DNA of 64,000 nt from Microbacterium trichothecenolyticum. Its GTDB lineage: Bacteria; Actinomycetota; Actinomycetes; Actinomycetales; Microbacteriaceae. Location of the stretch: NCBI RefSeq assembly GCF_000956465.1, contig NZ_JYJA01000041.1, positions 1 to 64,000 of the forward strand, given 5' to 3'. The translations under genes were made by a program, and so were the position numbers. Position 1 is the stretch's first letter. Every line of letters starts with the position of its first letter. The notes beneath the pieces were generated by a model. It was not told where the DNA came from and searched no databases. It worked only from the letters and a program-made list of their open reading frames with translations. This document shows, in pieces, positions 53,191-60,731 of this stretch.

Positions 53191-53640
53191 ATGCCTGAAC
53201 CCCGTGACCGCGTCACCCGCAAGGCCGATCTGCTCACGGCGCTGACTGCTCCGGCGGCTGACGTCTGGGTGGCGACGGCATCTCCCGGGGCGGCACCGCA
53301 TCTCGTGCCGCTGTCGCTGGCGTGGATCGGGGACCGGGCCGTCATCGCACTGGAGGGCCGCTCGGTGACGGCGCGCAACCTCGGGGCGTCCGGGGTCGCG
53401 CGCCTCGCGGTCGGCCCGACGCGCGATGTCGCGATGATCGACGTCGTGCTCGAGCGGTCGACGGGAGTGGACGACGACGCATCGCTCGGCGAGGCCTATG
53501 CGGCGCAGGCCGACTGGGACCCGCGCGGGCTGCCCGGGTACGTCTTCCTCGTGCTGCGACCGACGCGGATACAGGCCTGGCGCGAGTCGAACGAGCTGGC
53601 CGGCCGCGTGCTCATGCGGGACGGCGACTGGGTCGTCTGA
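53191..53640 (+). CDS. PNPOx-fold (split barrel) protein
   Basis: A 149-residue pyridoxamine-5'-phosphate-oxidase-like protein of the TIGR03668-type group. DVWVATASPGAAPHLVPLSLAWIGD is the flavin/F420-binding first strand region, and VIALEGRSVTARNLGASGVARLAVGP continues the barrel (both shown here only by their first residues in function). GGGAG precedes the ATG. Members bind FMN or F420 and reduce small molecules, or bind haem; the cofactor is not decided by the sequence. A long gene-free stretch follows. Confidence 0.75.
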   Translation: MPEPRDRVTRKADLLTALTAPAADVWVATASPGAAPHLVPLSLAWIGDRAVIALEGRSVTARNLGASGVARLAVGPTRDVAMIDVVLERSTGVDDDASLGEAYAAQADWDPRGLPGYVFLVLRPTRIQAWRESNELAGRVLMRDGDWVV

Positions 53641-53786
53641 TCCACACCGCTCAGCGGGTTGCGGTGGGCGTGTGGCGAAACTACAGCGGTGTAACACGGT
53701 CAGGGAGAGTCATCCGGTTGACTCTGTGGCTTCGCGCGGCGGTCGAGCGCGCGACGCGGAACGTGTGGGGCGAACCTCTGTGAAGG

Positions 53787-53833
53787 ACCCCTTCCGGGAA
53801 CCCCTTCTGGAACGAGGGTCCGGAAGGGGTTCC
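53787..53833. terminator. Two mutually exclusive hairpins
   Basis: The arm at 53820-53833 (CCGGAAGGGGTTCC) can pair with ACCCCTTCCGG (53787-53797, 11 bp, 22-nt loop) or with GGAACCCCTTC (53797-53807, 11 bp, 15-nt loop). It may be a terminator with an alternative fold or an attenuator. Confidence 0.5.
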
Positions 53834-53859
53834 TTCTGCGCTGCTTCCTGATCGCGCCG

Positions 53860-53873
53860 ATAATGCACATTAT
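53860..53873. promoter_or_regulatory. AT-rich dyad
   Basis: ATAATG ca CATTAT, 6-bp arms with a 2-bp spacer, stands out in GC-rich DNA and looks like a regulator site. No adjacent regulator gene is evident. Confidence 0.35.
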
Positions 53874-54106
53874 GTCAACTCGCCCGGAGACCGCGGGACG
53901 CGGGAATCTCACGGGCTCCCCTGAATACCTATTGAGCCGGGACTGTGAGATCAACTTCGTCGGCGTTCAGCTTGCGGTGTCGTGTGCACGCGTTGGATGC
54001 GGACGACACAGCGAGTGTCACGGGCGCCGTCGTCCCCACATGCTGGAAGCACGCGACGCGACGCAGAGTCTCTCCGGCCGGCCTGTTCGGCGCGACCGTG
54101 TGCCGC

Positions 54107-54122
54107 ATCTTCGATCGAAGAT
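54107..54122. promoter_or_regulatory. 16-bp perfect palindrome upstream of the HNH gene
   Basis: ATCTTCGATCGAAGAT, 47 bp before the start. Half of it (ATCGAAGAT, about 54142-54150) recurs next to the -10, and GAATCGA/TCGATTC form another dyad around the promoter. Confidence 0.5.
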
Positions 54123-54156
54123 CACGTTGGGGCTATGCAGAATCGAAGATAAGTAC

Positions 54157-54162
54157 TAAACT
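54157..54162 (+). promoter_or_regulatory. Leaderless -10 box, HNH gene
   Basis: TAAACT, 6 nt before the GTG at 54169, flanked by the GAATCGA/TCGATTC dyad, so a bound protein would cover it. Confidence 0.5.
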
Positions 54163-54168
54163 CGATTC

Positions 54169-55533
54169 GTGGAAGCCCTCTCGCCGACCGTTGGCCATGT
54201 GGGCCATGCGTTCGTGCTCAGGGAGTTGTTCGGGGACGCGGAGTCAGCGCAGTTCGAGATGAACCGGCGTGCGGCGCGGCAGAGCGAGCATCTCGCCGAG
54301 GTACTCGACTTCGCGCGCGCACATCCTGAGCTGTACGTGAACGTGGACTTCGATCCGCGCCTGGCCGGAGGGTTTCCATCGCTCGGCGGCGATGCCACGC
54401 TGGCGGAGCGGTGCGCAGCTCTCGAGGCGTCGTCGCGGCTGCGCCTCACGGAGGGCGAAGTGCGGTCGTCGGCGGCCGTGGCGCAGCGGGCGCTCGCGCA
54501 ACTCCCCCGCGTTTGGCAGGCCGCGCGCGATGGGCTGATATCGATCGCGCATGTGAAGGCCGTACTCGCCCAGATGCCGCTGATCGAGAGCGTGCCCGAT
54601 GCGAGCGGCGGGTTCGATGAGCTGATGCGCGATATCGCCGTGTCGTCCACGGTCAGCGGCACCCGCCGGCAGGCTCGCCTGGTCGCCGACCGGTTGACGG
54701 CGTGCACCCGCACGCAGCGGCACGCAGCCGCCTTCGCTCGACGCGCGGTGTACGTCGAGGACATCGCTGACGGCATGTCGTGGGTATATGCGATGGTCAC
54801 AACAGATCGTGCACACGCTTTCGACCGCGAACTCTCGCTGACGGCGAAGCAGATGCCTGCGGTCCAGCTCGACGGTCGCACGACAGGGCAGGTCCGTGCG
54901 GATCTGTTCGCTGACATGTTGATCGGCGGCGACGTCACTCGAGTGAAGTCGAAGGTGCTCGTGACCGTTCCTCTCGACCGGCTCGTTCCCGCGGCGAGGG
55001 CGAGCGTGCGCGTCCCGGCGACCTCCACCGAGGTGGCGGGTCTGGATCTGAACAGTGACTGCCTGATCCCCGGAATCGGAACGATCGACGATGCCACCGC
55101 ACGGCAGATGCTGCTCGACGCCGGCGCATTCACAAGGGTGATCACCGAGCCGGTCACCGGTGTCATCCTCGATATGGACCGCCGATCCCGCAAGGCCACC
55201 CGTGCGCAACGAGAGTGGCTGGCTCTGGTGCATGGCACGTGCGCTCGCGACGGCTGCGACCGCCTCGCGATCGACGGAGACATCGATCACCACTGCGCCT
55301 ATCACGGTCGTGGTCGCGGCGTAACCGACATTGCGAACCTCGATCCGCTGTGCGACCCCGACCACGCGCTGAAAGACACCACGCTGCTCCGGCATCAGAG
55401 GCGGGAGGACGGCAGCATCGAGGTTGATTTTCCCAGCGGGCATCACACCACGAACCCGTTCGCGGGTCTGCGAGAACGCGTCCGCGCGTTGCTCGAGCGG
55501 ATCGCAGAACCGCCGGAGAACCCGCCCTTCTGA
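54169..55533 (+). CDS. DUF222 / HNH endonuclease (13E12 family)
   Basis: 454 residues. The DUF222 domain (about 30-330) precedes a C-terminal HNH nuclease with CARDGCDRLAIDGDIDHH, then NLDPLCDPDHALKD. The family is abundant and multicopy in Micrococcales and mycobacteria (13E12 repeats), is sometimes damage-inducible, and has no confirmed function. There are no transposase, integrase or terminal repeats around it. Codon use is a little less GC-biased than the neighbours, compatible with past transfer. Confidence 0.88.
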   Translation: MEALSPTVGHVGHAFVLRELFGDAESAQFEMNRRAARQSEHLAEVLDFARAHPELYVNVDFDPRLAGGFPSLGGDATLAERCAALEASSRLRLTEGEVRSSAAVAQRALAQLPRVWQAARDGLISIAHVKAVLAQMPLIESVPDASGGFDELMRDIAVSSTVSGTRRQARLVADRLTACTRTQRHAAAFARRAVYVEDIADGMSWVYAMVTTDRAHAFDRELSLTAKQMPAVQLDGRTTGQVRADLFADMLIGGDVTRVKSKVLVTVPLDRLVPAARASVRVPATSTEVAGLDLNSDCLIPGIGTIDDATARQMLLDAGAFTRVITEPVTGVILDMDRRSRKATRAQREWLALVHGTCARDGCDRLAIDGDIDHHCAYHGRGRGVTDIANLDPLCDPDHALKDTTLLRHQRREDGSIEVDFPSGHHTTNPFAGLRERVRALLERIAEPPENPPF

Positions 55534-55618
55534 CGTCCGGTGCGGCACGATCGAATCGAACCGCGATAGTCGGGCGCCTCCGTGCGCGCCCGACGAGGCT
55601 GGTGTGGAAGGAGGAACC

Positions 55619-56485
55619 GTGATCGCGATTCTCAACCGGGTGATCGAGGTCGCCGAAGCCGACTTGTCGGACGACGTCGACCTCGCCGGGCTCGCCGCGA
55701 GCCTCGGCACCACCGAGTACCACGTGCGTCGCACGTTCTCGTCGCTGGCGGGCATGCCGCTTTCGGAGTACATCCGGCGTCGGCGAATGACGGTCGCTGC
55801 TGCCGATGTGCTCGGCGACGGCGAGATGCTCGACATCGCGGTGCGCCATGGCTACGGCTCCACCGAGGCGTTCGGTCGTGCGTTCCGGGCGGTGCACGGT
55901 GCGAGCCCCGCTGATGTGCGCCGCGACGGCGGTCCCCTTCGATCGCAACCGCAGCTCAGGTTCCGCCTGACCGTAGAAGGGAACACACCCATGGACACCC
56001 GTATCGCCGACCGACCGGCCTTCCTGCTGATCGGTCATGCCGCACGCGTGCCTCTCATCCACGAAGGCGTCAATCCGCACATCCAGGCCCACATCGTCTC
56101 TCTGCCCGTCACCGAGCACGCCCGGCTCAAGGAGCTGAGCAGCACCGAGCCGGCTGGGCTGCTGCAGGTGAGCGCCGACGTGGACGCCGACTACACCGAG
56201 GGAAGCGAATTGATCTACCTCCACGGCGTCGCGGTCGGTGAGGACGTCTCCCCGCCCGATGATCTCGATGTGATCGAGGTTCCGGCCGGCGCGTGGGCGG
56301 TCTTCCGCACGGAAGGCCCATACCCCGCCGCACTTCAATCGACCTGGGCCGCAACGGCGAGCGAATGGTTCCCTTCCAACCCCTGGCGACTGCGCCCGGG
56401 CCCGTCCATCGTGGCGGTGCTCGACCGCTCCCCCGACTTCAGTACCGCGACGTGCGAGCTCTGGCTTCCGGTCGAGCGCGAGTAG
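55619..56485 (+). CDS. AraC-type regulator with GyrI-like effector domain
   Basis: 288 residues. The N-terminal double helix-turn-helix has DLAGLAASLGTTEYHVRRTFSS and AVRHGYGSTEAFGRAFRAVHG (about residues 20-100). The C-terminal GyrI/effector-binding domain (about 120-288) begins TRIADRPAFLLIGHAARVPL and is typical of SoxS/Rob-like multidrug-responsive factors. The GTG at 55619 has GGAAGGAGGAA upstream, so the longer frame from 55424 is rejected. The target genes are unknown. Confidence 0.87.
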   Translation: MIAILNRVIEVAEADLSDDVDLAGLAASLGTTEYHVRRTFSSLAGMPLSEYIRRRRMTVAAADVLGDGEMLDIAVRHGYGSTEAFGRAFRAVHGASPADVRRDGGPLRSQPQLRFRLTVEGNTPMDTRIADRPAFLLIGHAARVPLIHEGVNPHIQAHIVSLPVTEHARLKELSSTEPAGLLQVSADVDADYTEGSELIYLHGVAVGEDVSPPDDLDVIEVPAGAWAVFRTEGPYPAALQSTWAATASEWFPSNPWRLRPGPSIVAVLDRSPDFSTATCELWLPVERE

Positions 56486-56509
56486 GGCCGGGTCGAACTC
56501 CGGCTGGGT

Positions 56510-57076
56510 TCAGAGAGAGGCTGCGAGGATCGACTCGACGACTTCTCGCACCGCTTCGTGATCCGGAAGGGCGCTTGATGCCCCCGCGGACAGGAGATAG
56601 GCGCTGCCTGCGAGCGCCAACGCCAGAACGGGAACGTCGGCGTCCTCCCGGATCCAGCCGACCTCGCGCCCCGCGGCGAGGACGTCGGCGACAGCCGTCG
56701 TCGCATCGCCCAGGAGCGGAATGCCGGGCGAGCCATCCCCGACGCGCCGCCGCACGCTGGCGCGGCCGATGACGAGGCTCACGAGCCCGAGCATCGTCGA
56801 GGTGAAGGTCTGCTCGATCACATCCGTCGTCGCCGCCGCGGCGGAGTCCGCCACACGCGGCTCGATCGCCTGGATGCGAACGGCCTCGTCCGCGACCAAT
56901 GCCGCGACGTACGCATCGAAGTCTTCGAAGTGGCGGTGCAGGACACCCTTCGCGACGCCGGACTTCTCCGTCATCGACCTGCTGGTGAGCGCGGCAGCGC
57001 CGTGCGTCGCGAGAACATCTCGTCCTGCGTCCAGCAAGACTCCGCGGGCGTCTTGAAGCGCATGACCGGTCGGCAT
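56510..57076 (-). CDS. TetR-family regulator
   Basis: 188 residues. The DNA-binding domain has GRDVLATHGAAALTSRSMTE and SGVAKGVLHRHFEDFDAYVA at about residues 14-60. The ligand domain is helical, with no assignable ligand. The ATG at 57076 follows AGGAG closely; a TTG at 57094 is less likely. A symmetric triple-half-site operator directly upstream overlaps the divergent GNAT promoter, so it probably represses itself and the acetyltransferase. Confidence 0.85.
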   Translation of the reverse strand: MPTGHALQDARGVLLDAGRDVLATHGAAALTSRSMTEKSGVAKGVLHRHFEDFDAYVAALVADEAVRIQAIEPRVADSAAAATTDVIEQTFTSTMLGLVSLVIGRASVRRRVGDGSPGIPLLGDATTAVADVLAAGREVGWIREDADVPVLALALAGSAYLLSAGASSALPDHEAVREVVESILAASL

Positions 57077-57085
57077 TCCACTCCT

Positions 57086-57113
57086 AATGGGCAATCGCCC
57101 ATTGATAATGGGC
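57086..57113. promoter_or_regulatory. Triple half-site TetR operator
   Basis: AATGGGC (57086-57092), GCCCATT (57097-57103) and AATGGGC (57107-57113) form two overlapping dyads with 4- and 3-bp spacers. The right half overlaps the GATAAT -10 of the GNAT gene. Confidence 0.7.
57104..57109 (+). promoter_or_regulatory. Leaderless -10 box, GNAT gene
   Basis: GATAAT, 6 nt before ATG 57116. It argues for that start rather than the internal ATG at 57161. Confidence 0.5.
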
Positions 57114-57115
57114 GC

Positions 57116-57871
57116 ATGGTCACTCTACCTCCTGATTCAGCCGTCTGGCAGACTTCCGGGATGCCGCACACCGACGCGCTCGCCCGGCTCTGGCCCGCCT
57201 CGGCGGTGTCGGTGCGCGCGGGCGACCTCGAGCTCCGCTGGATCGACGACGCACTCCTCGTGCAGCTCGCGGAACTGGCGGGTCGAGGCATCCATGATCC
57301 TGAGATGATGCCGTTCGAGCACCCGTGGTCGCGAGGCGCAGCCGACGATGTGGCGCGGAGCGTGCTGTCGTTCCAATGGGGCATCCGAGGCCGCGTCTCC
57401 CCCGATGCGTTCGTGCTCGAGCTCGCGGTCCTGCACGACGGCATCCCCGCCGGCGTTCAGGGTCTGACGGCGAATGAGTGGCCGGTGCTGCGCCGTGTCA
57501 CGACAGGATCGTGGCTGGGGCGCGCTCACCAGGGGCGCGGGATCGGCACCCGTATGCGCATGCTCGCCCTGCATCTCGCTTTCGAGGGCCTCGGGGCGCG
57601 CGAGGCGACGTCGGGCGCCTTCGTCGACAACGGTCCGTCCAACGCCGTGTCACGGCGTGTGGGCTACGAGTCAGACGGCGCCTTGAATGTGGCTCGCGAA
57701 GGCGTCGCCGTGCTGCACAACCGCTTCGTGATGTCGCGCGAGCGCTGGGAGTCTCTTCGCGGCGATCATGCCGCGACCCTCGGCGCGCCCATCGAGACGC
57801 GTGGCGTCGAAGCGTTCCGAGCGTCGATACAGGCGACCGCCGACCCTGACGATCAGCACGCCTCGCCCTGA
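57116..57871 (+). CDS. GNAT-family N-acetyltransferase
   Basis: 251 residues. A GNAT fold of the RimJ/RimL-like group, with the acetyl-CoA pyrophosphate loop in GRAHQGRGIGTRMRMLAL and the following AREATSGAFVDNGPSNAVSRRVGY (split at about residues 150-190). The acceptor may be a small amine, drug or protein N-terminus. The start at 57116 fits a leaderless promoter under the divergent TetR; the shorter start at 57161 would drop 15 non-conserved residues. Confidence 0.82.
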   Translation: MVTLPPDSAVWQTSGMPHTDALARLWPASAVSVRAGDLELRWIDDALLVQLAELAGRGIHDPEMMPFEHPWSRGAADDVARSVLSFQWGIRGRVSPDAFVLELAVLHDGIPAGVQGLTANEWPVLRRVTTGSWLGRAHQGRGIGTRMRMLALHLAFEGLGAREATSGAFVDNGPSNAVSRRVGYESDGALNVAREGVAVLHNRFVMSRERWESLRGDHAATLGAPIETRGVEAFRASIQATADPDDQHASP

Positions 57872-57878
57872 AACGATT

Positions 57879-57910
57879 CCGGCCGCGGGCGCCGCAGCGC
57901 CCGCGGCCGG
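57879..57910. terminator. Bidirectional terminator
   Basis: CCGGCCGCGGGCGC cgca GCGCCCGCGGCCGG: a perfect 14-bp stem with a CGCA loop between the convergent GNAT and DUF6458 genes. Confidence 0.75.
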
Positions 57911-57921
57911 AGAGCCGTTGT

Positions 57922-58185
57922 TCAGAGTCCGGCGGCGTCGTCCGTCGTGCTCGTGCTCCGGCGTGTGACCTGCTCGTTGACGGTGGGGTCGACGGCGGTC
58001 CGTGTGACGGTCTCCGTGCGGCGGCGACGGGCCATCAGCACGATGCCGACCAGGAAGATGACGGCTCCGGCACCCATGAGGATGTAGCCGATCATGTCGA
58101 GATTCACCCACTCGACCTCCACGTTCACCGCGAACGCGAGGATCGCTCCGATGGCGAAGAGGGCGATGCCTGCTCCGATACTCAT
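57922..58185 (-). CDS. DUF6458-like two-helix membrane protein
   Basis: An 87-residue protein with two hydrophobic helices (IGAGIALFAIGAILAFAV and MIGYILMGAGAVIFLVGIVL), joined by VEVEWVNLD, and a basic then polar C-terminal tail ending near TDDAAGL. It matches the small actinobacterial family whose members start MSIGAGIALFAIGAILAFAV. The function is unknown. The ATG at 58185 follows AAAGGA; the much longer frame upstream is a shadow. Confidence 0.8.
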   Translation of the reverse strand: MSIGAGIALFAIGAILAFAVNVEVEWVNLDMIGYILMGAGAVIFLVGIVLMARRRRTETVTRTAVDPTVNEQVTRRSTSTTDDAAGL

Positions 58186-58295
58186 GCGAGGTGTCCTTTC
58201 CGGGGCGCGGCGAGGGCCCTCCCCTGTATCGGGACGAATGGTCCCGCGCTTACGCTCCCGCATCCCCAGCTGAATCAGGGAGGGGGTTGACAGGA

Positions 58296-58378
58296 GACGG
58301 ATGCTGCCGCAAAGGCGCTGCTCGGCTCCCCCGCCGGACGGCCCGGTGAATGGGCGGGCGCGAGCGGCAGCATCCGTC
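58296..58378. repeat. Long GACGGATGC dyad before the MFS gene
   Basis: GACGGATGCTGCCGC (58296-58310) and its perfect inverse GCGGCAGCATCCGTC (58364-58378) are separated by 53 nt. They form 15-bp arms containing the window-wide motif, in the otherwise empty 58186-58398 gap. Confidence 0.65.
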
Positions 58379-58386
58379 GCGGTGAC

Positions 58387-58392
58387 TACTGT
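58387..58392 (+). promoter_or_regulatory. Leaderless -10 box, MFS gene
   Basis: TACTGT, 6 nt before the GTG at 58399. The spacer GGAAGG might act as a ribosome-binding site if the transcript begins earlier. Confidence 0.45.
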
Positions 58393-58398
58393 GGAAGG

Positions 58399-59739
58399 GT
58401 GCACAGTCTGTCCCGCCCTCGCGCGACGGGGCCGGGAGCATATGCCTGGGTGATCTGGACCGTCGGCGTCGCCGCGTACGTCCTCGCGATCACGAACCGC
58501 TCGTCGCTGAGCGCCGTGGGCGTGGACGCCGCGGCGCGCTTCGACGCGGACGCTGCGACGCTGTCGATGTTCGCGGTGGTGCAGCTCGCGGTGTACGGCG
58601 GGATGCAGATCCCGATCGGCGTCCTTCTCGACCGATATGGCGCGCGGCCGATCATGACGGTCGGGATGCTGCTGATGGCGGTGGGACAGCTGACCATGGC
58701 GATCTCCCCCAGCGTCGGTGTGGCGATCCTCGCGCGCATGCTGCTGGGCGCCGGAGATGCGGCGGTCTTCCCTGGTGTGCTGCGACTCATCGCGACGTGG
58801 TTTCCCGCGCAGCGCGGCCCGATCATGGTGCAGCTCACGGGCATCGTGGGCCAGGCGGGACAGCTGGTTGCGCTGATCCCGCTCGCGGCGCTGCTGCACG
58901 CCACCAGCTGGACCATCACGTTCGGCAGCATCGCCGGGCTCGGCGTGCTGTTCGCGATCCTCGTCTTCCTGCTCATCCGCAACCACCCGCCCGACCGCGA
59001 CGAGGACGTGTCGGTGGACACCGACACCGGCGCGATCCGGGTCGTGACGTCGTCGGTCGACACCGGGGTCGGCATCCGTGCGGCCTGGGCGCACCCGGGT
59101 ACCCGCTTGGCGTTCTGGTCGCACTTCACGACGCCGTTCGCGGGTACCGCGTTCGTGCTGCTGTGGGGCATGCCCTTCCTCACTGCGGGCGAGGGGCGCA
59201 CGACGGCCGAGGCCGCGTCGATCATGTCGCTGTACGTCGTGGTGGGCATGGCGCTCGGGCCGATCATGGGCGAGCTGTCGCGCCGCATCCCCCACCTGCG
59301 CTCGCGGGCGCTCGTGCTGCCCACCGTCGCCGTGCAGGCGATCGCCTGGCTCGTCGTGATCGCCTACCCGGGGCCAGCGCCGCTGTGGCTCCTGCTCGCA
59401 CTCGCTGTCGCCCTGGCGACCGGCGGACCCGCGTCGATGATCGCGTTCGACCACGCCCGCACGCACAATCCGTCGCACCGCCTCAGCACCGCGACCGGGG
59501 TGACGAACGCGGGCGGTTTCCTCGCGGCGCTCCTCGCGATCCTCCTCATCGGCCTCGCGCTCGACCTCCAGGGTGCGGGAACGCCCGCGACCTATAACCT
59601 CGATGCCTTCCGTCTCGCGTTCCTCATGCAGGTGCCGCTCTGGGCGCTCGGCAGCGTCTTCATCGTCATCGAGCGCAAGCGCACGCGCATCCGCCTCGGA
59701 ATGGATCCGCCCCGCGCGCGGCGCCGCCCGCGCGGCTGA
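58399..59739 (+). CDS. Major facilitator superfamily transporter
   Basis: 446 residues with twelve predicted helices in two halves. GVLLDRYGARPIM is the conserved loop after helix 2, IRNHPPDRDEDVSVDTDTGA begins the central cytoplasmic loop, and the C-terminal tail is Arg-rich (ERKRTRIRLG...). It resembles nitrate/sugar-phosphate-type or drug-exporting MFS members; the substrate is unknown. It is downstream of the long dyad and upstream of psuG, but a separate unit by its spacing. Confidence 0.85.
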   Translation: MHSLSRPRATGPGAYAWVIWTVGVAAYVLAITNRSSLSAVGVDAAARFDADAATLSMFAVVQLAVYGGMQIPIGVLLDRYGARPIMTVGMLLMAVGQLTMAISPSVGVAILARMLLGAGDAAVFPGVLRLIATWFPAQRGPIMVQLTGIVGQAGQLVALIPLAALLHATSWTITFGSIAGLGVLFAILVFLLIRNHPPDRDEDVSVDTDTGAIRVVTSSVDTGVGIRAAWAHPGTRLAFWSHFTTPFAGTAFVLLWGMPFLTAGEGRTTAEAASIMSLYVVVGMALGPIMGELSRRIPHLRSRALVLPTVAVQAIAWLVVIAYPGPAPLWLLLALAVALATGGPASMIAFDHARTHNPSHRLSTATGVTNAGGFLAALLAILLIGLALDLQGAGTPATYNLDAFRLAFLMQVPLWALGSVFIVIERKRTRIRLGMDPPRARRRPRG

Positions 59740-59816
59740 CCCCGGGGGTCGCGGCATCCGCTCGATACTGTGTCCTTGTCCGGCTCGGACGAACTGCCTG
59801 GATCGAAAGGGTGCCC

Positions 59817-60731
59817 GTGTCCGATCCCCTTGTCATCGCTCGGGAGGTGCGCGACGCCGTCGCCTCGGGCGATCCCGTGCTCGCGCTCGAGTCCACGATC
59901 TTCACGCACGGCCTGCCGCGGCCGCGCAATCTGACGGTCGCCCTCGAAGCCGAGGCCCGCGTCCGCGCACTCGGCGTCGTGCCGGCGACGATCGGCCTCG
60001 TCGACGGACGCCCCACCGTGGGCCTGTCGCCCGACGAGATCGAGCGCCTCTCGACCGCCGACGGCGTCGTGAAGGCGAGCGTGCGCGACGTTCCCGTCGC
60101 CGTGGTCAAGGGGCTCAGCGCGGGCACGACCGTCGCCGCGACCGCGCACCTCGCGGCGCGGGCGGGCGTGCGCGTGTTCTCGACCGGCGGCCTCGGCGGA
60201 GTGCACCGGGGTGCCGCGCAGACCTTCGACGAGTCCGCCGACCTGCCGACCCTCGCCGGGCTTCCGCTCGTGGTCGTGAGTGCGGGCGTCAAGTCGATCC
60301 TCGACATCGCGCTGACCCTCGAACGGCTCGAGACGCTGAACCTCGCCGTGGTCGGCTACCGCACCACCGACTACCCCGGCTTCTACGTCGGCGACTCGGG
60401 CTACGACGTGGAGTACTCGGTGGACTCCCCCGCCGAGATCGCCGCGATCGCGCGCACCCGTGACGCGCTGGGCATCTCGTCGACACTGCTGGTCGCGAAC
60501 CCCGTCGCCGCCGATCGCCAGCTCGACCCGGCGTTGCACGACGACGTACTGACGCGGGCGCTCGCCGCGGCCGCCGCGGAGGGCGTGTCGGGCCACGACA
60601 CCACACCGTTCCTGCTCGATTTCTTCCAGCGCGAGACGGCAGGGCGCAGCCTTGAGGTGAACGTCGCGGTGTACCGCGGCAACGTCGACCTCGGCGCCCG
60701 TATCGCGCGGGCGCTCGCCGGCGACGCCTGA
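59817..60731 (+). CDS. psuG: Pseudouridine-5'-phosphate glycosidase
   Basis: 304 residues. It splits pseudouridine-5'-phosphate to uracil and ribose-5-phosphate. ALESTIFTHGLPRPRN and GVVPATIGLVDGRPTVGLS are at the N-terminus, and FSTGGLGGVHRGA holds a key active-site segment. GAAAGG lies 6 nt before GTG 59817; GTG 59811 abuts the purine run and is less likely. A TACTGT -10 is at about 59766, so this operon has a leader. Its stop overlaps psuK as TGATG. Confidence 0.9.
   Translation: MSDPLVIAREVRDAVASGDPVLALESTIFTHGLPRPRNLTVALEAEARVRALGVVPATIGLVDGRPTVGLSPDEIERLSTADGVVKASVRDVPVAVVKGLSAGTTVAATAHLAARAGVRVFSTGGLGGVHRGAAQTFDESADLPTLAGLPLVVVSAGVKSILDIALTLERLETLNLAVVGYRTTDYPGFYVGDSGYDVEYSVDSPAEIAAIARTRDALGISSTLLVANPVAADRQLDPALHDDVLTRALAAAAAEGVSGHDTTPFLLDFFQRETAGRSLEVNVAVYRGNVDLGARIARALAGDA

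Larger units (their letters stand above)
53641..54168. other. Gene-free stretch rich in inverted repeats
   Basis: 528 bp without a credible gene. The short open frames lack start sites and codon bias. Parts are AT-richer than the surroundings. It holds a pair of competing hairpins, an AT-rich dyad and a 16-bp palindrome, described separately, ending at the promoter of the HNH gene. Confidence 0.6.

Noticed and set aside
53863-54159. Possible 98-codon gene in the gene-free stretch
   Set aside because: Codon usage unlike neighbours, no ribosome-binding site, low-complexity composition.
54169-55533. Mobile element or homing-type insertion around the HNH gene
   Set aside because: No terminal repeats, target duplication, integrase or split host gene; neighbours look intact.
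57922-59757. Long leftward open frame continuing upstream of the DUF6458 gene
   Set aside because: Antisense to the MFS gene; the conserved part starts at the ATG at 58185 with its own ribosome-binding site.
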